Assembly: GCF_019243775.1 (NCBI RefSeq)
Contig: NZ_CP069157.1
Span: 186,001 to 250,000, forward strand
Length of the DNA: 64,000 nucleotides
Reading direction: 5' to 3'
From: Morganella morganii
GTDB taxonomy: Bacteria > Pseudomonadota > Gammaproteobacteria > Enterobacterales > Enterobacteriaceae
Shown here: positions 1-10,364 of the stretch, one piece after another
Layout: every line of letters begins with the position of its first letter
Numbering within the stretch: the stretch's first letter is position 1
Made by a program: the position numbers and the translations under genes
Notes under the pieces: model-generated
Database searches by the model: none
What the model saw: the letters and a program-made list of their open reading frames with translations, nothing else
Told to the model about the DNA's origin: nothing

Positions 1-63
1 CAGCATATGAAAGCTGTTGGAACCCAGATCGATGGCAGCATAAAGCGAGGACGATCTCAGCAT
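1..63 (-). CDS. gppA: GppA, guanosine pentaphosphate / exopolyphosphate phosphatase, 5' end only
   Basis: Only the first 21 codons lie in the window. On the minus strand the reading begins with ATG at 63 and gives MLRSSSLYAAIDLGSNSFHM, which matches the N-terminus of E. coli GppA, including the actin-like ATPase phosphate-1 motif IDLGSNSFH. GppA converts pppGpp to ppGpp. An AAGG sequence lies just upstream of the ATG, at the very end of rhlB, and the start is 8 bases beyond the rhlB stop. The rhlB-gppA order is the same as in E. coli. The rest of the gene is outside the window. Confidence 0.85.
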   Translation of the reverse strand, partial: MLRSSSLYAAIDLGSNSFHML

Positions 64-71
64 GGCAGCCT

Positions 72-1367
72 TCAGCGTTTGGTGCGGTTATTGTTATGAC
101 GCGGCCCGTTGCTGCTGCGGCGCGGCATATTACGGCGGTTCTGACCACCCCCGGTGCGCGGCGGACGACGGCGGCGCTTCGGCACCGGCAGATCAGTCAG
201 CAGTGCATCGCTGTTGTATTTACTGACCGGAATCGGATGGCCGGTATATTCTTCAATCGCAGGCAGATTCAGTGCGTACTCTTCACAGGCCAGGCTGATG
301 GAGTGACCACTTTCCCCGGCACGCCCGGTACGGCCGATACGGTGAACGTAATCTTCACAGTCATCCGGCAGATCATAGTTAAAGACGTGAGTTACTGACG
401 GGATATGCAGACCACGGGCCGCAACATCCGTTGCCACCAGAATATCCAGATTACCGAGAGTGAAATCCTCGAGAATACGCAGACGTTTTTTCTGCGCCAC
501 ATCGCCGGTCAGCAGGCCGACACGGTGGCCGTCAGCCGCCAGGTGCGCCCAGATATCTTCACAGCGGTGTTTGGTATTAGCGAAAATAATGCAGCGATCC
601 GGCCACTCTTCTTCCAGAAGTGTCTGGAGAAGGCGCATTTTTTCTTCGTTGGACGGATAGAATAACTCTTCTTTGATCCGGTGACCGGTACGCTGTTCCG
701 GTTCAATTTCAATGTATTCCGGGTTGTTCATCTGCTCAAATGCGAGCTCACGGACGCGGTAGGAAAGTGTCGCGGAGAACAGCAGGTTCATACGCTCGGC
801 ACATGGCGGCATATGGCGGAACAGCCAGCGGATATCTTTGATAAAGCCGAGATCGTACATACGGTCAGCTTCATCGAGAACGACAACCTGAATGGCGCTC
901 AGGTCGAGACGGCCCTGTTTGGCGAAGTCGATTAAGCGCCCGGTGGTGCCGATAATCACATCGACGCCTTCATCCAGCACTTTGATTTGTTTGTCGTAGC
1001 CGTCACCGCCGTAAGCCAGGCCGGTTTTCAGCCCGGTAAGCTGAGACAGTGGTTCGGCGTCGGAATGGATCTGAACCGCGAGTTCGCGGGTCGGGGCCAT
1101 AATCAGCGCACGCGGCTGATTGATTTTGCGGCCTTCCGGTGCCGGATGGGTAAGTAAATGATGAAACGTTGACGTCAGAAATGCCAGCGTCTTCCCTGTT
1201 CCTGTTTGTGCCTGTCCTGCAACATCCCGGCCGTTGATCGTCAGGGGAAGTGTCAGCGCCTGAATAGGCGTGCAGTTATAAAAGCCCTTAGAATCAAGCG
1301 CTTCTACCACTTTAGTATGCAAGGCGAAGTCAGAAAACTTCTTGTCTGTTAAATGTGTTTTGCTCAT
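72..1367 (-). CDS. rhlB: RhlB, DEAD-box ATP-dependent RNA helicase of the degradosome
   Basis: 431 residues. RhlB unwinds structured RNA for RNase E and PNPase in the RNA degradosome. All helicase motifs are visible: the Q-motif region with the phrase [11 protein letters not shown], motif I AQTGTGKT (about 53-60), PTREL (92-96), DEAD at 165-168, SAT in FSATL, and motif [10 protein letters not shown]. The C-terminal 45 residues are rich in Arg, Pro and Asn, as expected for the disordered RNA-binding tail. The gene is divergent from trxA across a 119-base gap, the standard enterobacterial arrangement, and is followed after 8 bases by gppA in the same direction. The length is a little above the E. 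coli protein (about 421). Confidence 0.97.
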   Translation of the reverse strand: MSKTHLTDKKFSDFALHTKVVEALDSKGFYNCTPIQALTLPLTINGRDVAGQAQTGTGKTLAFLTSTFHHLLTHPAPEGRKINQPRALIMAPTRELAVQIHSDAEPLSQLTGLKTGLAYGGDGYDKQIKVLDEGVDVIIGTTGRLIDFAKQGRLDLSAIQVVVLDEADRMYDLGFIKDIRWLFRHMPPCAERMNLLFSATLSYRVRELAFEQMNNPEYIEIEPEQRTGHRIKEELFYPSNEEKMRLLQTLLEEEWPDRCIIFANTKHRCEDIWAHLAADGHRVGLLTGDVAQKKRLRILEDFTLGNLDILVATDVAARGLHIPSVTHVFNYDLPDDCEDYVHRIGRTGRAGESGHSISLACEEYALNLPAIEEYTGHPIPVSKYNSDALLTDLPVPKRRRRPPRTGGGQNRRNMPRRSSNGPRHNNNRTKR

Positions 1368-1486
1368 ATTTAGGTAGAATATCAGTTTAATGTTGCGTTA
1401 CGGAAGTCTATTCGCTGAAATAGGTAAATCCTATCATTAAATAATGGTAGACTAACCGGGTATCGTACAAATTTTGGAGTGGAACA

Positions 1487-1813
1487 ATGAGCGATAAAAT
1501 TATTCACCTGACTGATTCCGTTTTCGAACAAAGCGTATTAAAAGCAAACGGCCCTGTGCTCGTTGATTTTTGGGCAGCCTGGTGTGGCCCGTGTAAAATG
1601 ATTGCCCCTATTCTAGACGAAATCGCCGACGAATATGCAGGGAAAATCACTATCGCAAAACTGAACATCGATGATAACCCGCAGACAGCGCCGCAATACG
1701 GCATCCGCGGTATCCCGACATTACTGCTGTTCAAAGACGGCGTGGTGAAGGCAACGCAGGTTGGTGCGGTATCCAAAACCCAGCTGAAAACCTTTATCGA
1801 TAACAATATCTGA
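1487..1813 (+). CDS. trxA: Thioredoxin 1
   Basis: 108 residues, the full family length. Thioredoxin 1 is the cytoplasmic dithiol reductant for ribonucleotide reductase, PAPS reductase and others. The active site WCGPC has its cysteines at residues 33 and 36; the buried Asp (VDFWA) and the cis-Pro loop (GIPTLLLF) are present. The start ATG is preceded by a GGAG element (1474-1477) nine bases upstream. It lies between divergent rhlB and downstream rho, as in E. coli. Confidence 0.98.
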   Translation: MSDKIIHLTDSVFEQSVLKANGPVLVDFWAAWCGPCKMIAPILDEIADEYAGKITIAKLNIDDNPQTAPQYGIRGIPTLLLFKDGVVKATQVGAVSKTQLKTFIDNNI

Positions 1814-2285
1814 TAGCCGGTTTCAGCATATGTCGTTAAGATGTCCTGCGGGAACGTGAATTAATCCTTGTTCACCCGCTGGACGTCTTCTCTGAAGCAT
1901 GATAAGTTAGCGCCAGCTGATCAGGTATCGCTGAAGCTCCTCAGACAGCATAGCATACTGACAACTCTGTAGTGTCTGAAAGTCTGTTATCTCCGGATAC
2001 ATCAAGGTATCCGATATCCCGGTCCCGGTGTCCGGTTATCCCTCGGAGATAAATCTAATTTGCGGGAATGTCACCCAATTTGTTCTCCCAAATAGGATGT
2101 GCATCACATCTTGCCCTGTGCCGGGTGTTCACAGTCAGCCTTGCAGACGATTACCTGGAAATGCAAAAATATTCGTATTAACAGTGAAAATCGGTTTTGT
2201 AAAAAATTAACCTGGTAACGATAACGTTACCGTATTATTCACGTTCATAATTCGAGATACACCCCGAGTCAAAGAACCCACCATT
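1814..2285 (+). other. trxA-rho intergenic region / rho leader
   Basis: 472 bases without a convincing gene. A stem-loop (GCGG/CCGC plus GTGAA/TTCAC arms, within 1843-1884) follows trxA but lacks a good U-tract, so it is a weak terminator candidate. A second small stem (GGATAC at 1995-2000 with GTATCC at 2007-2012) follows. E. coli rho has a long leader encoding the RhoL peptide and is attenuated by Rho itself; no RhoL-like peptide is recognisable here, though short ATG-initiated frames exist. The last 70 bases carry a perfect palindrome, listed separately. Confidence 0.5.
2214..2231. repeat. 18-base palindrome in the rho leader
   Basis: GGTAACGATAACGTTACC: 7-base arms GGTAACG and CGTTACC around ATAA. 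It ends 54 bases before the rho ATG. It could be a hairpin in the rho mRNA or an operator. The sequence resembles LacI/GalR-family operators in general form; no regulator can be named from the sequence. Confidence 0.6.
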
Positions 2286-3545
2286 ATGAATCTTACCGAA
2301 TTAAAGAATACGCCGGTATCAGAGCTGATTACTCTTGGCGAAAATATGGGGCTGGAAAACCTGGCCCGCATGAGAAAACAGGACATCATCTTCTCTATCC
2401 TCAAGCAGCACGCGAAGAGCGGCGAGGATATTTTCGGTGACGGTGTGCTGGAAATATTGCAGGACGGCTTTGGTTTCCTCCGCTCTGCTGACAGTTCATA
2501 CCTCGCAGGTCCTGATGATATCTACGTTTCTCCCAGCCAAATCCGCCGTTTTAACCTCCGTACCGGTGATACCATTTCAGGTAAAATCCGTCCGCCGAAA
2601 GAAGGTGAGCGCTATTTTGCCCTGCTGAAAGTTAACGAAGTTAACTTTGACAAACCTGAAAACGCCCGCAGTAAAATCCTGTTTGAAAACTTAACTCCAC
2701 TGCACGCAAACCGTCGTCTGCGTATGGAGCGCGGTAATGGTTCAACAGAAGATTTAACCGCCCGTGTTCTTGATCTGGCTGCTCCTATCGGCCGTGGTCA
2801 GCGTGGTCTGATTGTGGCACCGCCGAAAGCCGGTAAAACCATGCTGCTGCAGAATATCGCGGCCAATATCGCACATAACTACCCTGACTGTGTGCTGATG
2901 GTTCTGCTGATTGACGAACGTCCGGAAGAAGTGACCGAGATGCAGCGTCTGGTCAAAGGTGAAGTTATCGCATCCACCTTTGATGAACCAGCTGCGCGTC
3001 ACGTTCAGGTCGCGGAAATGGTTATCGAGAAAGCCAAACGCCTGGTTGAGCATAAAAAAGATGTCATCATCCTGCTCGACTCCATTACCCGTCTGGCCCG
3101 TGCCTATAACACCGTGGTTCCGTCCTCCGGTAAAGTACTGACCGGTGGTGTGGATGCTAACGCCCTGCATCGTCCTAAGCGTTTCTTCGGTGCTGCGCGT
3201 AACGTGGAAGAGGGCGGAAGCCTGACTATCATCGCAACGGCGCTGGTTGATACCGGGTCGAAGATGGATGAAGTTATCTACGAAGAGTTTAAAGGTACAG
3301 GTAACATGGAATTACACCTGTCCCGTAAGATTGCAGAAAAACGTGTCTTCCCGGCGATTGATTACAACCGTTCCGGTACACGTAAAGAAGAGCTGCTGAC
3401 CACTCAGGACGAACTGCAGAAAATGTGGATCCTGCGCAAAATTATCCATCCGATGGGTGAGATTGATGCGATGGAGTTCCTGATTAACAAACTCGCGATG
3501 ACGAAGACCAACGAAGAGTTCTTCGACTTCATGAAACGCTCGTAG
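2286..3545 (+). CDS. rho: Transcription termination factor Rho
   Basis: 419 residues, the same length as E. coli Rho. Rho is a hexameric RNA-dependent ATPase/translocase that ends transcription at rut sites. The N-terminal RNA-binding domain starts with the Rho-N helix bundle (1-47) and continues with the OB fold containing GFGFLRS (62-67). The ATPase core has Walker A PPKAGKT at 179-185, Walker [10 protein letters not shown], and the RecA-like segment [13 protein letters not shown]. There is no insertion domain. An intrinsic terminator follows the stop. Autogenous control through the long leader is known in E. coli and is plausible here. Confidence 0.98.
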   Translation: MNLTELKNTPVSELITLGENMGLENLARMRKQDIIFSILKQHAKSGEDIFGDGVLEILQDGFGFLRSADSSYLAGPDDIYVSPSQIRRFNLRTGDTISGKIRPPKEGERYFALLKVNEVNFDKPENARSKILFENLTPLHANRRLRMERGNGSTEDLTARVLDLAAPIGRGQRGLIVAPPKAGKTMLLQNIAANIAHNYPDCVLMVLLIDERPEEVTEMQRLVKGEVIASTFDEPAARHVQVAEMVIEKAKRLVEHKKDVIILLDSITRLARAYNTVVPSSGKVLTGGVDANALHRPKRFFGAARNVEEGGSLTIIATALVDTGSKMDEVIYEEFKGTGNMELHLSRKIAEKRVFPAIDYNRSGTRKEELLTTQDELQKMWILRKIIHPMGEIDAMEFLINKLAMTKTNEEFFDFMKRS

Positions 3546-3568
3546 CTTTTTGACGACACTTTATAACT

Positions 3569-3600
3569 AACGCCGCATGCATTGTGGCGTTTTTTTTTTA
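3569..3600 (+). terminator. Intrinsic terminator of rho
   Basis: Stem AACGCCGC (3569-3576) with GTGGCGTT (3584-3591), one G-U pair, 7-base loop, then an uninterrupted run of T to 3599. Confidence 0.9.
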
Positions 3601-3732
3601 CCGATTATGTCAGAAACCCCTGTGCGGCAAGGCATGGTATGTTTCTTGCATATATTATTTTGCCCGGTAATGGCAGGTTCTGCACGGTGATATCGGCCGG
3701 CAGGGATAATAAAAATATCAGAAAGGGTTGTT

Positions 3733-4821
3733 GTGAATCTCACTATGTTAACTGAACTCCTAATCATATTTGTGTTCGCCACAGCGACGGTCTTTGTTGC
3801 CCGTAAGGCTGGCGTCGCTGTCGGTTTGGTGGATAAACCCAATTACCGCAAAAAGCATCAGGGACTGGTCCCGCTGGTCGGCGGAATATCGATTTTTATC
3901 AGTGTCTGCTTTGCTTTCCTCATCAGTGATGAGTTTATTGCGCATAAATTTATTTATCTCGGGTGCGCCGGTGCACTGGTGCTGGTCGGGGCGCTCGATG
4001 ACCGGTTTGACCTCAGTGTGAAACTGCGGGCCGGTGTTCAGGCAGTGGTTGCTATCATTATGATGGTGTTTGCCAACCTGAAAATCGACAGCCTGGGGCA
4101 TGCATTCGGGCCGTGGGAACTGACACTCGGGCCGTTCAGCTATGTGCTGACACTGTTTGCGGTATGGGGCGCGGTGAATGCGTTCAATATGGTGGATGGT
4201 ATCGACGGGCTGCTCGGCGGGCTTTCCTGTGTCTCTTTCGGCGCATTGGGGATCCTGTTTGCCCTGAGCGGTAACAGTGGCCTGGCATTCTGGTGCTTTA
4301 CCTTTATCGCTGCCATTCTGCCGTATATCTGCTTTAACCTCGGACTGTTCGGCCGCCGCTTTAAAGTGTTTATGGGGGATGCGGGCAGTACGCTGATCGG
4401 GTTCACCATTATCTGGCTGCTGACATCGGCCTCACAGGGCGGGGAGCCGCATGCAATTAATGCAGTGACCGCACTGTGGATTATCGCCATTCCGCTGATG
4501 GATATGGTGGCGATTATGTACCGCCGTCTGCGCAAAGGGATGAGCCCGTTTTCACCGGATCGCCAGCATATTCATCATCTGATTATGCGTTCCGGGTTTA
4601 CGTCCCGTGAATCCTTTGTGGTGATAACCCTTGCTGCGGCAGTATTAGCGGCCATTGGTATTGCCGGACAGGTCCTCAGCTTTGTCCCTGAGTGGGTGAT
4701 GCTGGCACTGTTCTTGCTTGCTTTCATTATGTACGGCTACTGCATAAAACGCGCCTGGAAAGTTGCCCGTTTTATCAAACGCCACAGACGCCGCGTGCGT
4801 CGCAAATCGGTCACACACTAA
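3733..4821 (+). CDS. wecA: WecA, undecaprenyl-phosphate GlcNAc-1-phosphate transferase
   Basis: 362 residues, polytopic membrane protein of the polyprenyl-phosphate sugar-1-phosphate transferase family. It makes lipid I of ECA (Und-PP-GlcNAc) and can also prime O antigen. Motifs: LVDKPN...KKHQG near the N-terminus, GALDDRFD, the catalytic loop NAFNMVDGIDGLLGG, MGDAGS, and the HIHH loop close to the C-terminus, followed by a strongly basic tail. The start is GTG (3733), matching the GTG start and the N-terminus MNL of the E. coli gene. It is the first gene of the ECA cluster, 187 bases after rho. Confidence 0.96.
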   Translation: MNLTMLTELLIIFVFATATVFVARKAGVAVGLVDKPNYRKKHQGLVPLVGGISIFISVCFAFLISDEFIAHKFIYLGCAGALVLVGALDDRFDLSVKLRAGVQAVVAIIMMVFANLKIDSLGHAFGPWELTLGPFSYVLTLFAVWGAVNAFNMVDGIDGLLGGLSCVSFGALGILFALSGNSGLAFWCFTFIAAILPYICFNLGLFGRRFKVFMGDAGSTLIGFTIIWLLTSASQGGEPHAINAVTALWIIAIPLMDMVAIMYRRLRKGMSPFSPDRQHIHHLIMRSGFTSRESFVVITLAAAVLAAIGIAGQVLSFVPEWVMLALFLLAFIMYGYCIKRAWKVARFIKRHRRRVRRKSVTH

Positions 4822-4849
4822 ATTTTTAACCACAGAGGCACATGTTGAT

Positions 4850-5905
4850 ATGCGTTCAGAAAATACTCCGGACCCGCAACAAACGCAGTATGACCAGGAA
4901 TTAGATATCCGCGCGTTATTTATGTCGTTATGGCGCGGAAAATTATGGATAGCCGGGATGGCGGTTGTGTTTGCGCTGGTTGCATTGGGTGCCAGTTATT
5001 TTATGCAGCAGAAGTGGAATTCCACGGCGATCACTGATTATCCGACCGTTAATAATTTAGGCGGATATTATTCCCAGCAGCAATTTATGCGTAATCTGGA
5101 CACGCATCTGAATGCCGCTCAGGAATCTTCAGCACTGCTGCCGATCCCGAATGAGGCCTACCAGGAATTTATTACCCAGGCGGCATCTTATGATACCCGC
5201 CGTGATTTCTGGTTACAGACGGATTACTACAAGTCCCGCATGGAAAATGATGCCAAAGCAGATGCGGCACTGCTGGACGAAATGATCAATAACATCACGC
5301 TGACCCCGCGTGATGATACGAAGAAACTGGTGAATGACACGCTGACGCTGACAGCGGAATCTGCAGCGGACTCCGCGAAACTGCTGAGTCAGTATGTGGA
5401 TTTTGCCAACGCGCGTGCGGCTCAGAATCTTAACGATGAGCTGAAAGGGGCGTGGGCAACGCGGTCACAGTCACTGAAAGCACTGGTCAAACGCCAGAAG
5501 ATGGTGGCGGAATCACTGTATCAGCGTGAAACCGGACAGCTGAAAAATGCTATCGCGGCTGCACAGAAACAGGGGATCAGCCGCAGCCGGACAGATGTGC
5601 CTGCGGAAGAACTGCCGTCCTCCCAGCTGTTCCTGTTAGGTACGCCGATGTTACAGGCGCGTCTGGAGACACTGGAAGCCGCCGGACCGGAGTTTGACAA
5701 AGATTACGAGCAGAACATTGCCATGCTGTCGACGCTGAATGTCGGTCCCGCGCTGGAAGATAACTTCCGTGCCTACCGCTATCTGCGGACACCGGATGAG
5801 CCGGTAAAACGCGACAGCCCGCGCCGTGCCTTCATGATGATTATGTGGGGCTTTATCGGTGCTCTGACCGGTGCCGGTGTGGCGCTGGTCCGCCGCCGTC
5901 CGTAA
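4850..5905 (+). CDS. wzzE: WzzE, ECA polysaccharide chain-length modulator
   Basis: 351 residues from ATG 4850, near the E. coli WzzE length. Inner-membrane Wzz/PCP-1 protein: a TM segment near residues 33-53 (WIAGMAVVFALVALGASYF), a long periplasmic coiled-coil domain, and a second TM segment close to the C-terminus (MMIMWGFIGALTGAGVALV) ending in RRRP. It sets the modal length of ECA and supports cyclic ECA formation. The start was chosen at MRSENTPDPQQ because the frame upstream overlaps wecA and has no family similarity; AGAGG lies at 4834-4838. Confidence 0.93.
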   Translation: MRSENTPDPQQTQYDQELDIRALFMSLWRGKLWIAGMAVVFALVALGASYFMQQKWNSTAITDYPTVNNLGGYYSQQQFMRNLDTHLNAAQESSALLPIPNEAYQEFITQAASYDTRRDFWLQTDYYKSRMENDAKADAALLDEMINNITLTPRDDTKKLVNDTLTLTAESAADSAKLLSQYVDFANARAAQNLNDELKGAWATRSQSLKALVKRQKMVAESLYQRETGQLKNAIAAAQKQGISRSRTDVPAEELPSSQLFLLGTPMLQARLETLEAAGPEFDKDYEQNIAMLSTLNVGPALEDNFRAYRYLRTPDEPVKRDSPRRAFMMIMWGFIGALTGAGVALVRRRP

Positions 5906-5924
5906 CGGTTGCGGCAGAATAACC

Positions 5925-5952
5925 GGCCGGGGCGTTGTTCCCGGCCTGTTTT
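5925..5952 (+). terminator. Terminator-like hairpin between wzzE and wecB
   Basis: Perfect 7-base stem GGCCGGG (5925-5931) with CCCGGCC (5940-5946), 8-base loop, then TGTTTT. Two more short GC hairpins follow before wecB. It sits inside the ECA operon, so it may be a partial terminator that lowers downstream expression, or an RNA-processing or stability element. Confidence 0.5.
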
Positions 5953-6013
5953 AAGGCGGGTAACCGCCACCGGCCGGAAAGCCGGATATCATATAAAATA
6001 AAAGAGACTCTCA

Positions 6014-7144
6014 GTGAAAGTATTGACTGTATTTGGTACCCGCCCGGAAGCTATCAAAATGGCTCCGCTGGTACATGCGCTGGCAGCGGATCAGGCTTTT
6101 GAGGCAAAAGTCTGTGTGACCGCGCAGCATCGTGAAATGCTGGATCAGGTATTACACCTTTTTGAGATCACACCGGATTATGATCTCAATATTATGCGCC
6201 CGGGACAGGATTTAACTGATATTACCTGTCGTATTCTTGAGGGTTTGAAGCCGGTTCTGGCCGACTTTAAACCGGATGTCGTTCTGGTTCACGGCGATAC
6301 CGCAACCACCATGGCAACGAGCCTGGCGGCGTTCTACCAGCGTATCCCTGTCGGTCATGTGGAAGCCGGTCTGCGCACCGGAAACCTGTACTCACCGTGG
6401 CCGGAAGAAGCCAACCGCAAAATTGCCGGACACCTGGCGATGTACCATTTTGCGCCGACACAAAATTCACGCGAAAACCTGCTGCGTGAAGGTATCCGCG
6501 ACAATCATATTTTCGTCACCGGCAATACGGTGATTGATGCGCTGCTCGCAGTCCGTGACCGCATCATGCAGGACAAAGCCCTGCTGGCGCAGCTGGATGC
6601 ACAGTATCCGTTTATCGACAGCAGCAAAAAAATGATTCTGGTCACCGGGCACCGTCGTGAGAGTTTCGGCGGCGGGTTTGAGCGGATTTGTCACGCGCTG
6701 GCGGAGATTGCCACGACCCATCCGGAAGTCCAGATTGTCTACCCGGTTCACCTCAATCCGAATGTCAGTGAGCCGGTAAAACGGATCCTGCATGATATCA
6801 GCAATATTGTGCTGATCAGTCCGCAGGATTACCTTCCTTTTGTCTACCTTATGAACCATGCTTATATGATCCTGACCGACTCAGGCGGCATTCAGGAAGA
6901 AGCACCGTCATTAGGTAAACCGGTTCTGGTGATGCGTGATACCACCGAACGTCCGGAGGCGATTGACGCCGGGACTGTTCGTCTGGTCGGCACTGAAACC
7001 GGCACTATCGTTCGTGAAGTAACGCGATTGCTGACCAATCCGGCGGCTTATCATGAGATGAGCCGTTCACATAACCCTTACGGGGACGGAAAAGCGTGCC
7101 AGCGTATTCTTGAAGCATTGAAAAACAATCAGGTGACATTATGA
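6014..7144 (+). CDS. wecB: WecB, UDP-N-acetylglucosamine 2-epimerase (non-hydrolysing)
   Basis: 376 residues, the same as E. coli WecB. It interconverts UDP-GlcNAc and UDP-ManNAc for ECA. The N-terminus [37 protein letters not shown] and the C-terminal domain motif [12 protein letters not shown] are typical. The start is GTG at 6014, as in E. coli, with a weak upstream GAGA. The stop overlaps the wecC start by 4 bases (ATGA), implying coupling. Confidence 0.97.
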   Translation: MKVLTVFGTRPEAIKMAPLVHALAADQAFEAKVCVTAQHREMLDQVLHLFEITPDYDLNIMRPGQDLTDITCRILEGLKPVLADFKPDVVLVHGDTATTMATSLAAFYQRIPVGHVEAGLRTGNLYSPWPEEANRKIAGHLAMYHFAPTQNSRENLLREGIRDNHIFVTGNTVIDALLAVRDRIMQDKALLAQLDAQYPFIDSSKKMILVTGHRRESFGGGFERICHALAEIATTHPEVQIVYPVHLNPNVSEPVKRILHDISNIVLISPQDYLPFVYLMNHAYMILTDSGGIQEEAPSLGKPVLVMRDTTERPEAIDAGTVRLVGTETGTIVREVTRLLTNPAAYHEMSRSHNPYGDGKACQRILEALKNNQVTL

Positions 7145-8403
7145 GTTTTGAAACTATTTCTGTTGTCGGTCTGGGTTATATCGGTTTACCAACAGCGGCA
7201 GCTTTTGCCTCCCGTCAGAAGAAAGTGGTTGGTGTGGATGTGAACCAGCATGCGGTTGATACCATTAACCGTGGTGAAATTCATATTGTGGAGCCGGACC
7301 TGGGTGCGGTTGTGAAAACAGCTGTGGAAGGCGGTTTCCTGAAAGCCTTCACCAAACCTCAGCCTGCTGATGCGTTCCTGATTGCCGTACCGACACCGTT
7401 TAAAGGTGATCATGAGCCGGACCTGGCCTTTGTGCAGTCTGCGGCGGAATCTATTGCCCCGGTACTGAAAAAAGGTGACCTGATTATTCTCGAATCCACC
7501 TCGCCGGTCGGTGCGACTGAGCAGATGGCTGAGTGGCTGGCAGCGGCACGTCCTGATCTGACTTTCCCGCAGCAGGCGGGTGAAGAATCGGATATCGATA
7601 TCGCCTACTGCCCTGAGCGTGTGCTGCCGGGCCAGGTGATGGTCGAACTGATTAAAAACGACCGTGTGGTTGGCGGGATGACACCAAAATCCTCAAAACG
7701 CGCCAGTGAACTCTATTATATCTTCCTGGAAGGTGAGTGTGTCATCACTAATGCACGTACGGCTGAGATGTGCAAACTGACCGAAAACAGCTTCCGCGAT
7801 GTGAACATTGCGTTTGCGAATGAATTATCACTGATTTGTGCTGACCAGGGCATTAATGTCTGGGAACTGATCAGCCTGGCAAACCGCCATCCGCGTGTGA
7901 ATATCCTGCAGCCGGGTCCGGGTGTCGGCGGCCACTGTATCGCAGTTGACCCGTGGTTCATCGTGGCGCAGAACCCGAAACAGGCCCGTCTGATCCACAC
8001 TGCGCGTCTGGTTAACGACGGCAAACCATTGTGGGTTATTGATCAGGTAAAACAAGCAGTTGCTGATTGCCTGACTGAAACCGGCAAACGTGCCAATGAA
8101 GTGACGATTGCCTGCTTTGGCCTGGCATTCAAACCAAATATCGACGATCTGCGTGAAAGCCCGGCGGTTCAGGTCACCAAAATGGTGGCAGAGTGGCATG
8201 CAGGGAAAACTCTGGCGGTTGAGCCGAATGTTCATGAACTGCCGGGCAAACTGAAAGGTCTGACAGAGCTGGTCTCCATCGAAAAAGCGATTACTGACGC
8301 GGATATTATTCTGCTGCTGGTCGATCACACGCCGTTCAGAGGCATTCCGGGCAGCCAGATCCCGCAGAAATGGATCATCGATACCAAAGGAGTATGGCGT
8401 TGA
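7141..8403 (+). CDS. wecC: WecC, UDP-N-acetyl-D-mannosamine dehydrogenase
   Basis: 420 residues, the same length as E. coli WecC. It oxidises UDP-ManNAc to UDP-ManNAcA with NAD+. Rossmann motif [10 protein letters not shown] at the N-terminus, central [12 protein letters not shown], catalytic cysteine in [14 protein letters not shown], and the UDP-binding C-terminal domain with [13 protein letters not shown]. It overlaps wecB by 4 bases and rffG by a few. Confidence 0.97.
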   Translation: MSFETISVVGLGYIGLPTAAAFASRQKKVVGVDVNQHAVDTINRGEIHIVEPDLGAVVKTAVEGGFLKAFTKPQPADAFLIAVPTPFKGDHEPDLAFVQSAAESIAPVLKKGDLIILESTSPVGATEQMAEWLAAARPDLTFPQQAGEESDIDIAYCPERVLPGQVMVELIKNDRVVGGMTPKSSKRASELYYIFLEGECVITNARTAEMCKLTENSFRDVNIAFANELSLICADQGINVWELISLANRHPRVNILQPGPGVGGHCIAVDPWFIVAQNPKQARLIHTARLVNDGKPLWVIDQVKQAVADCLTETGKRANEVTIACFGLAFKPNIDDLRESPAVQVTKMVAEWHAGKTLAVEPNVHELPGKLKGLTELVSIEKAITDADIILLLVDHTPFRGIPGSQIPQKWIIDTKGVWR

Positions 8404-9473
8404 AACGTATTTTAGTGACAGGCGGAGCCGGTTTTATCGGCTCTGCGGTTGTTCGTCATATTATCCGTGATACTGCTGACAGTGTGGTGGTGGTGGATAA
8501 ACTGACCTACGCCGGTAACCTCGAATCACTGGCACCGGTGGCGGCTGACCCGCGCTATGCCTTTGAACAGGTGGATATCTGTGACCGCGCGGCGCTTGAC
8601 CGCGTGTTCGCACAGTATCAGCCGGATGCAGTGATGCATCTGGCGGCGGAAAGTCATGTTGATCGCTCCATCGACGGCCCGGCGGCGTTTATCGAAACCA
8701 ACATTGTGGGCACTTACACACTGCTGGAAGCTGCGCGCCATTACTGGACGGGACTGGATGCGGAGAAAAAATCCGCATTCCGTTTCCACCATATTTCCAC
8801 CGACGAAGTTTACGGTGACCTCGAAGGGCCTGACGGCTTTTTCACAGAAACCACACCGTATGCACCGAGCAGCCCGTACTCTGCCTCCAAAGCCTCCAGT
8901 GACCATCTGGTACGCGCCTGGCAGCGGACTTACGGCTTCCCGTCTGTGATCACCAATTGCTCAAATAACTACGGGCCGTACCACTTCCCGGAAAAACTGA
9001 TCCCGCTGGTGATTCTCAATGCGATTTCCGGCAAACCACTGCCGGTTTACGGTAAAGGTGAGCAGATCCGCGACTGGCTGTTTGTCGATGACCATGCCCG
9101 CGCCCTGTATACCGTGGTGACACAGGCAAATATCGGTGAAACCTACAATATCGGCGGCCATAACGAGCGCAAAAATATTCAGGTGGTGGAAACTATCTGT
9201 GAGCTGCTCGAAGAGCTGCATCCGCAGAAGCCGGCCGATGTCGCGAAATACAGTGACCTTATCACCTATGTGACAGACCGCCCGGGCCATGATCTGCGTT
9301 ATGCGATTGATGCGGACAAAATTGAGCGCGACCTGGGCTGGCGCCCGCAGGAAACGTTTGAGTCCGGTATCCGCAAAACTGTGGAATGGTATCTGAATAA
9401 TGAAACCTGGTGGCGCCGGGTGCAGGACGGCTCGTATGCCGGACAGCGTCTGGGACTGGGTCAGGATAAGTAA
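8394..9473 (+). CDS. rffG: RffG, dTDP-glucose 4,6-dehydratase
   Basis: Extended short-chain dehydrogenase fold. It turns dTDP-glucose into dTDP-4-keto-6-deoxyglucose for dTDP-Fuc4NAc synthesis. GGAGFIGS (NAD loop), [19 protein letters not shown] and the YSASK catalytic Tyr-Lys pair are all present. The start is uncertain: ATG at 8394 has its AAGGAG only one base away, while the in-frame TTG at 8400 lies 7 bases from the same element, would overlap the wecC stop as TTGA, and gives the E. coli-like N-terminus M-KRILVTGG (357 residues). ATG 8394 gives 359 residues. Confidence 0.95.
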   Translation: MALKRILVTGGAGFIGSAVVRHIIRDTADSVVVVDKLTYAGNLESLAPVAADPRYAFEQVDICDRAALDRVFAQYQPDAVMHLAAESHVDRSIDGPAAFIETNIVGTYTLLEAARHYWTGLDAEKKSAFRFHHISTDEVYGDLEGPDGFFTETTPYAPSSPYSASKASSDHLVRAWQRTYGFPSVITNCSNNYGPYHFPEKLIPLVILNAISGKPLPVYGKGEQIRDWLFVDDHARALYTVVTQANIGETYNIGGHNERKNIQVVETICELLEELHPQKPADVAKYSDLITYVTDRPGHDLRYAIDADKIERDLGWRPQETFESGIRKTVEWYLNNETWWRRVQDGSYAGQRLGLGQDK

Positions 9474-9482
9474 GAGGCTGGT

Positions 9483-10364
9483 ATGAAAGGAATTATTCTG
9501 GCGGGCGGCTCCGGAACCCGGTTGCACCCGATCACCCGCGGGGTGTCAAAACAGCTGCTGCCGATTTACGACAAGCCGATGATCTACTATCCGCTGTCCG
9601 TGCTGATGCTGGCCGGGATCCGCGAAGTCCTGATCATCTCAACACCGGAAGATCTGCCGTCATTCCGCCGTCTGCTGGGGAATGGTGATCAGTTCGGCAT
9701 CTCTCTGAGCTATGCGGAACAGCCGTCGCCGGACGGCCTGGCACAGGCCTTTATCATCGGTGAGGAATTTATCGGTGATGACAGCTGCAGCCTGGTGCTG
9801 GGCGATAATATTTTCTTCGGCCATGCATTCAGCCCGAAACTGAAAAGTGTCGCAGCCCGGACGCAGGGCGCGACTGTTTTCGGCTACCAGGTGATGGACC
9901 CGGAACGTTTCGGGGTGGTGGAATTTGATGATGAATTCCGCGCGCTGTCGATTGAGGAAAAACCGGTTCATCCGAAATCCAACTGGGCGGTTACCGGATT
10001 GTATTTCTATGATAATCAGGTGGTTGATATCGCGAAGCAGGTGAAACCGTCTGAGCGCGGCGAACTGGAAATCACCAGTATCAACCAGATGTATCTGGAG
10101 CGCGGCGAACTGAATGTTGAGCTGCTCGGCCGTGGTTTTGCCTGGCTGGACACCGGTACTCACGACAGTCTGATTGAAGCCAGCACCTTTGTACAGACGG
10201 TTGAAAAACGTCAGGGCTTTAAAATTGCCTGTCTGGAAGAGATTGCCTGGCGCAACGGCTGGCTGAATGACGAACAGGTGGCAGAATCCGCCCGTCAGCT
10301 GGCGAAGACCGGTTATGGTCAGTATCTGAAGAATTTACTCCATGTCCGTCCGCGCCAGTATTGA
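9483..10364 (+). CDS. rffH: RffH, glucose-1-phosphate thymidylyltransferase
   Basis: 293 residues, as in E. coli RffH. It forms dTDP-glucose from dTTP and glucose-1-phosphate. The N-terminal nucleotidyltransferase signature GGSGTRLHP...[11 protein letters not shown] is intact, as are the LGDNIFFG metal-binding segment and the EEKP loop. The 9-base gap to rffG and the 23-base overlap with wecD fit a single transcript. Confidence 0.97.
   Translation: MKGIILAGGSGTRLHPITRGVSKQLLPIYDKPMIYYPLSVLMLAGIREVLIISTPEDLPSFRRLLGNGDQFGISLSYAEQPSPDGLAQAFIIGEEFIGDDSCSLVLGDNIFFGHAFSPKLKSVAARTQGATVFGYQVMDPERFGVVEFDDEFRALSIEEKPVHPKSNWAVTGLYFYDNQVVDIAKQVKPSERGELEITSINQMYLERGELNVELLGRGFAWLDTGTHDSLIEASTFVQTVEKRQGFKIACLEEIAWRNGWLNDEQVAESARQLAKTGYGQYLKNLLHVRPRQY

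Noticed and set aside
1841-1890. Strong intrinsic terminator after trxA
   Set aside because: Stem-loop is interrupted and lacks a U-tract, so it was described only as a weak candidate in the leader entry.
2028-2210. 60-codon frame in the rho leader as a RhoL-type leader peptide
   Set aside because: No similarity to RhoL, no convincing ribosome site and it is longer than the known leader peptide.
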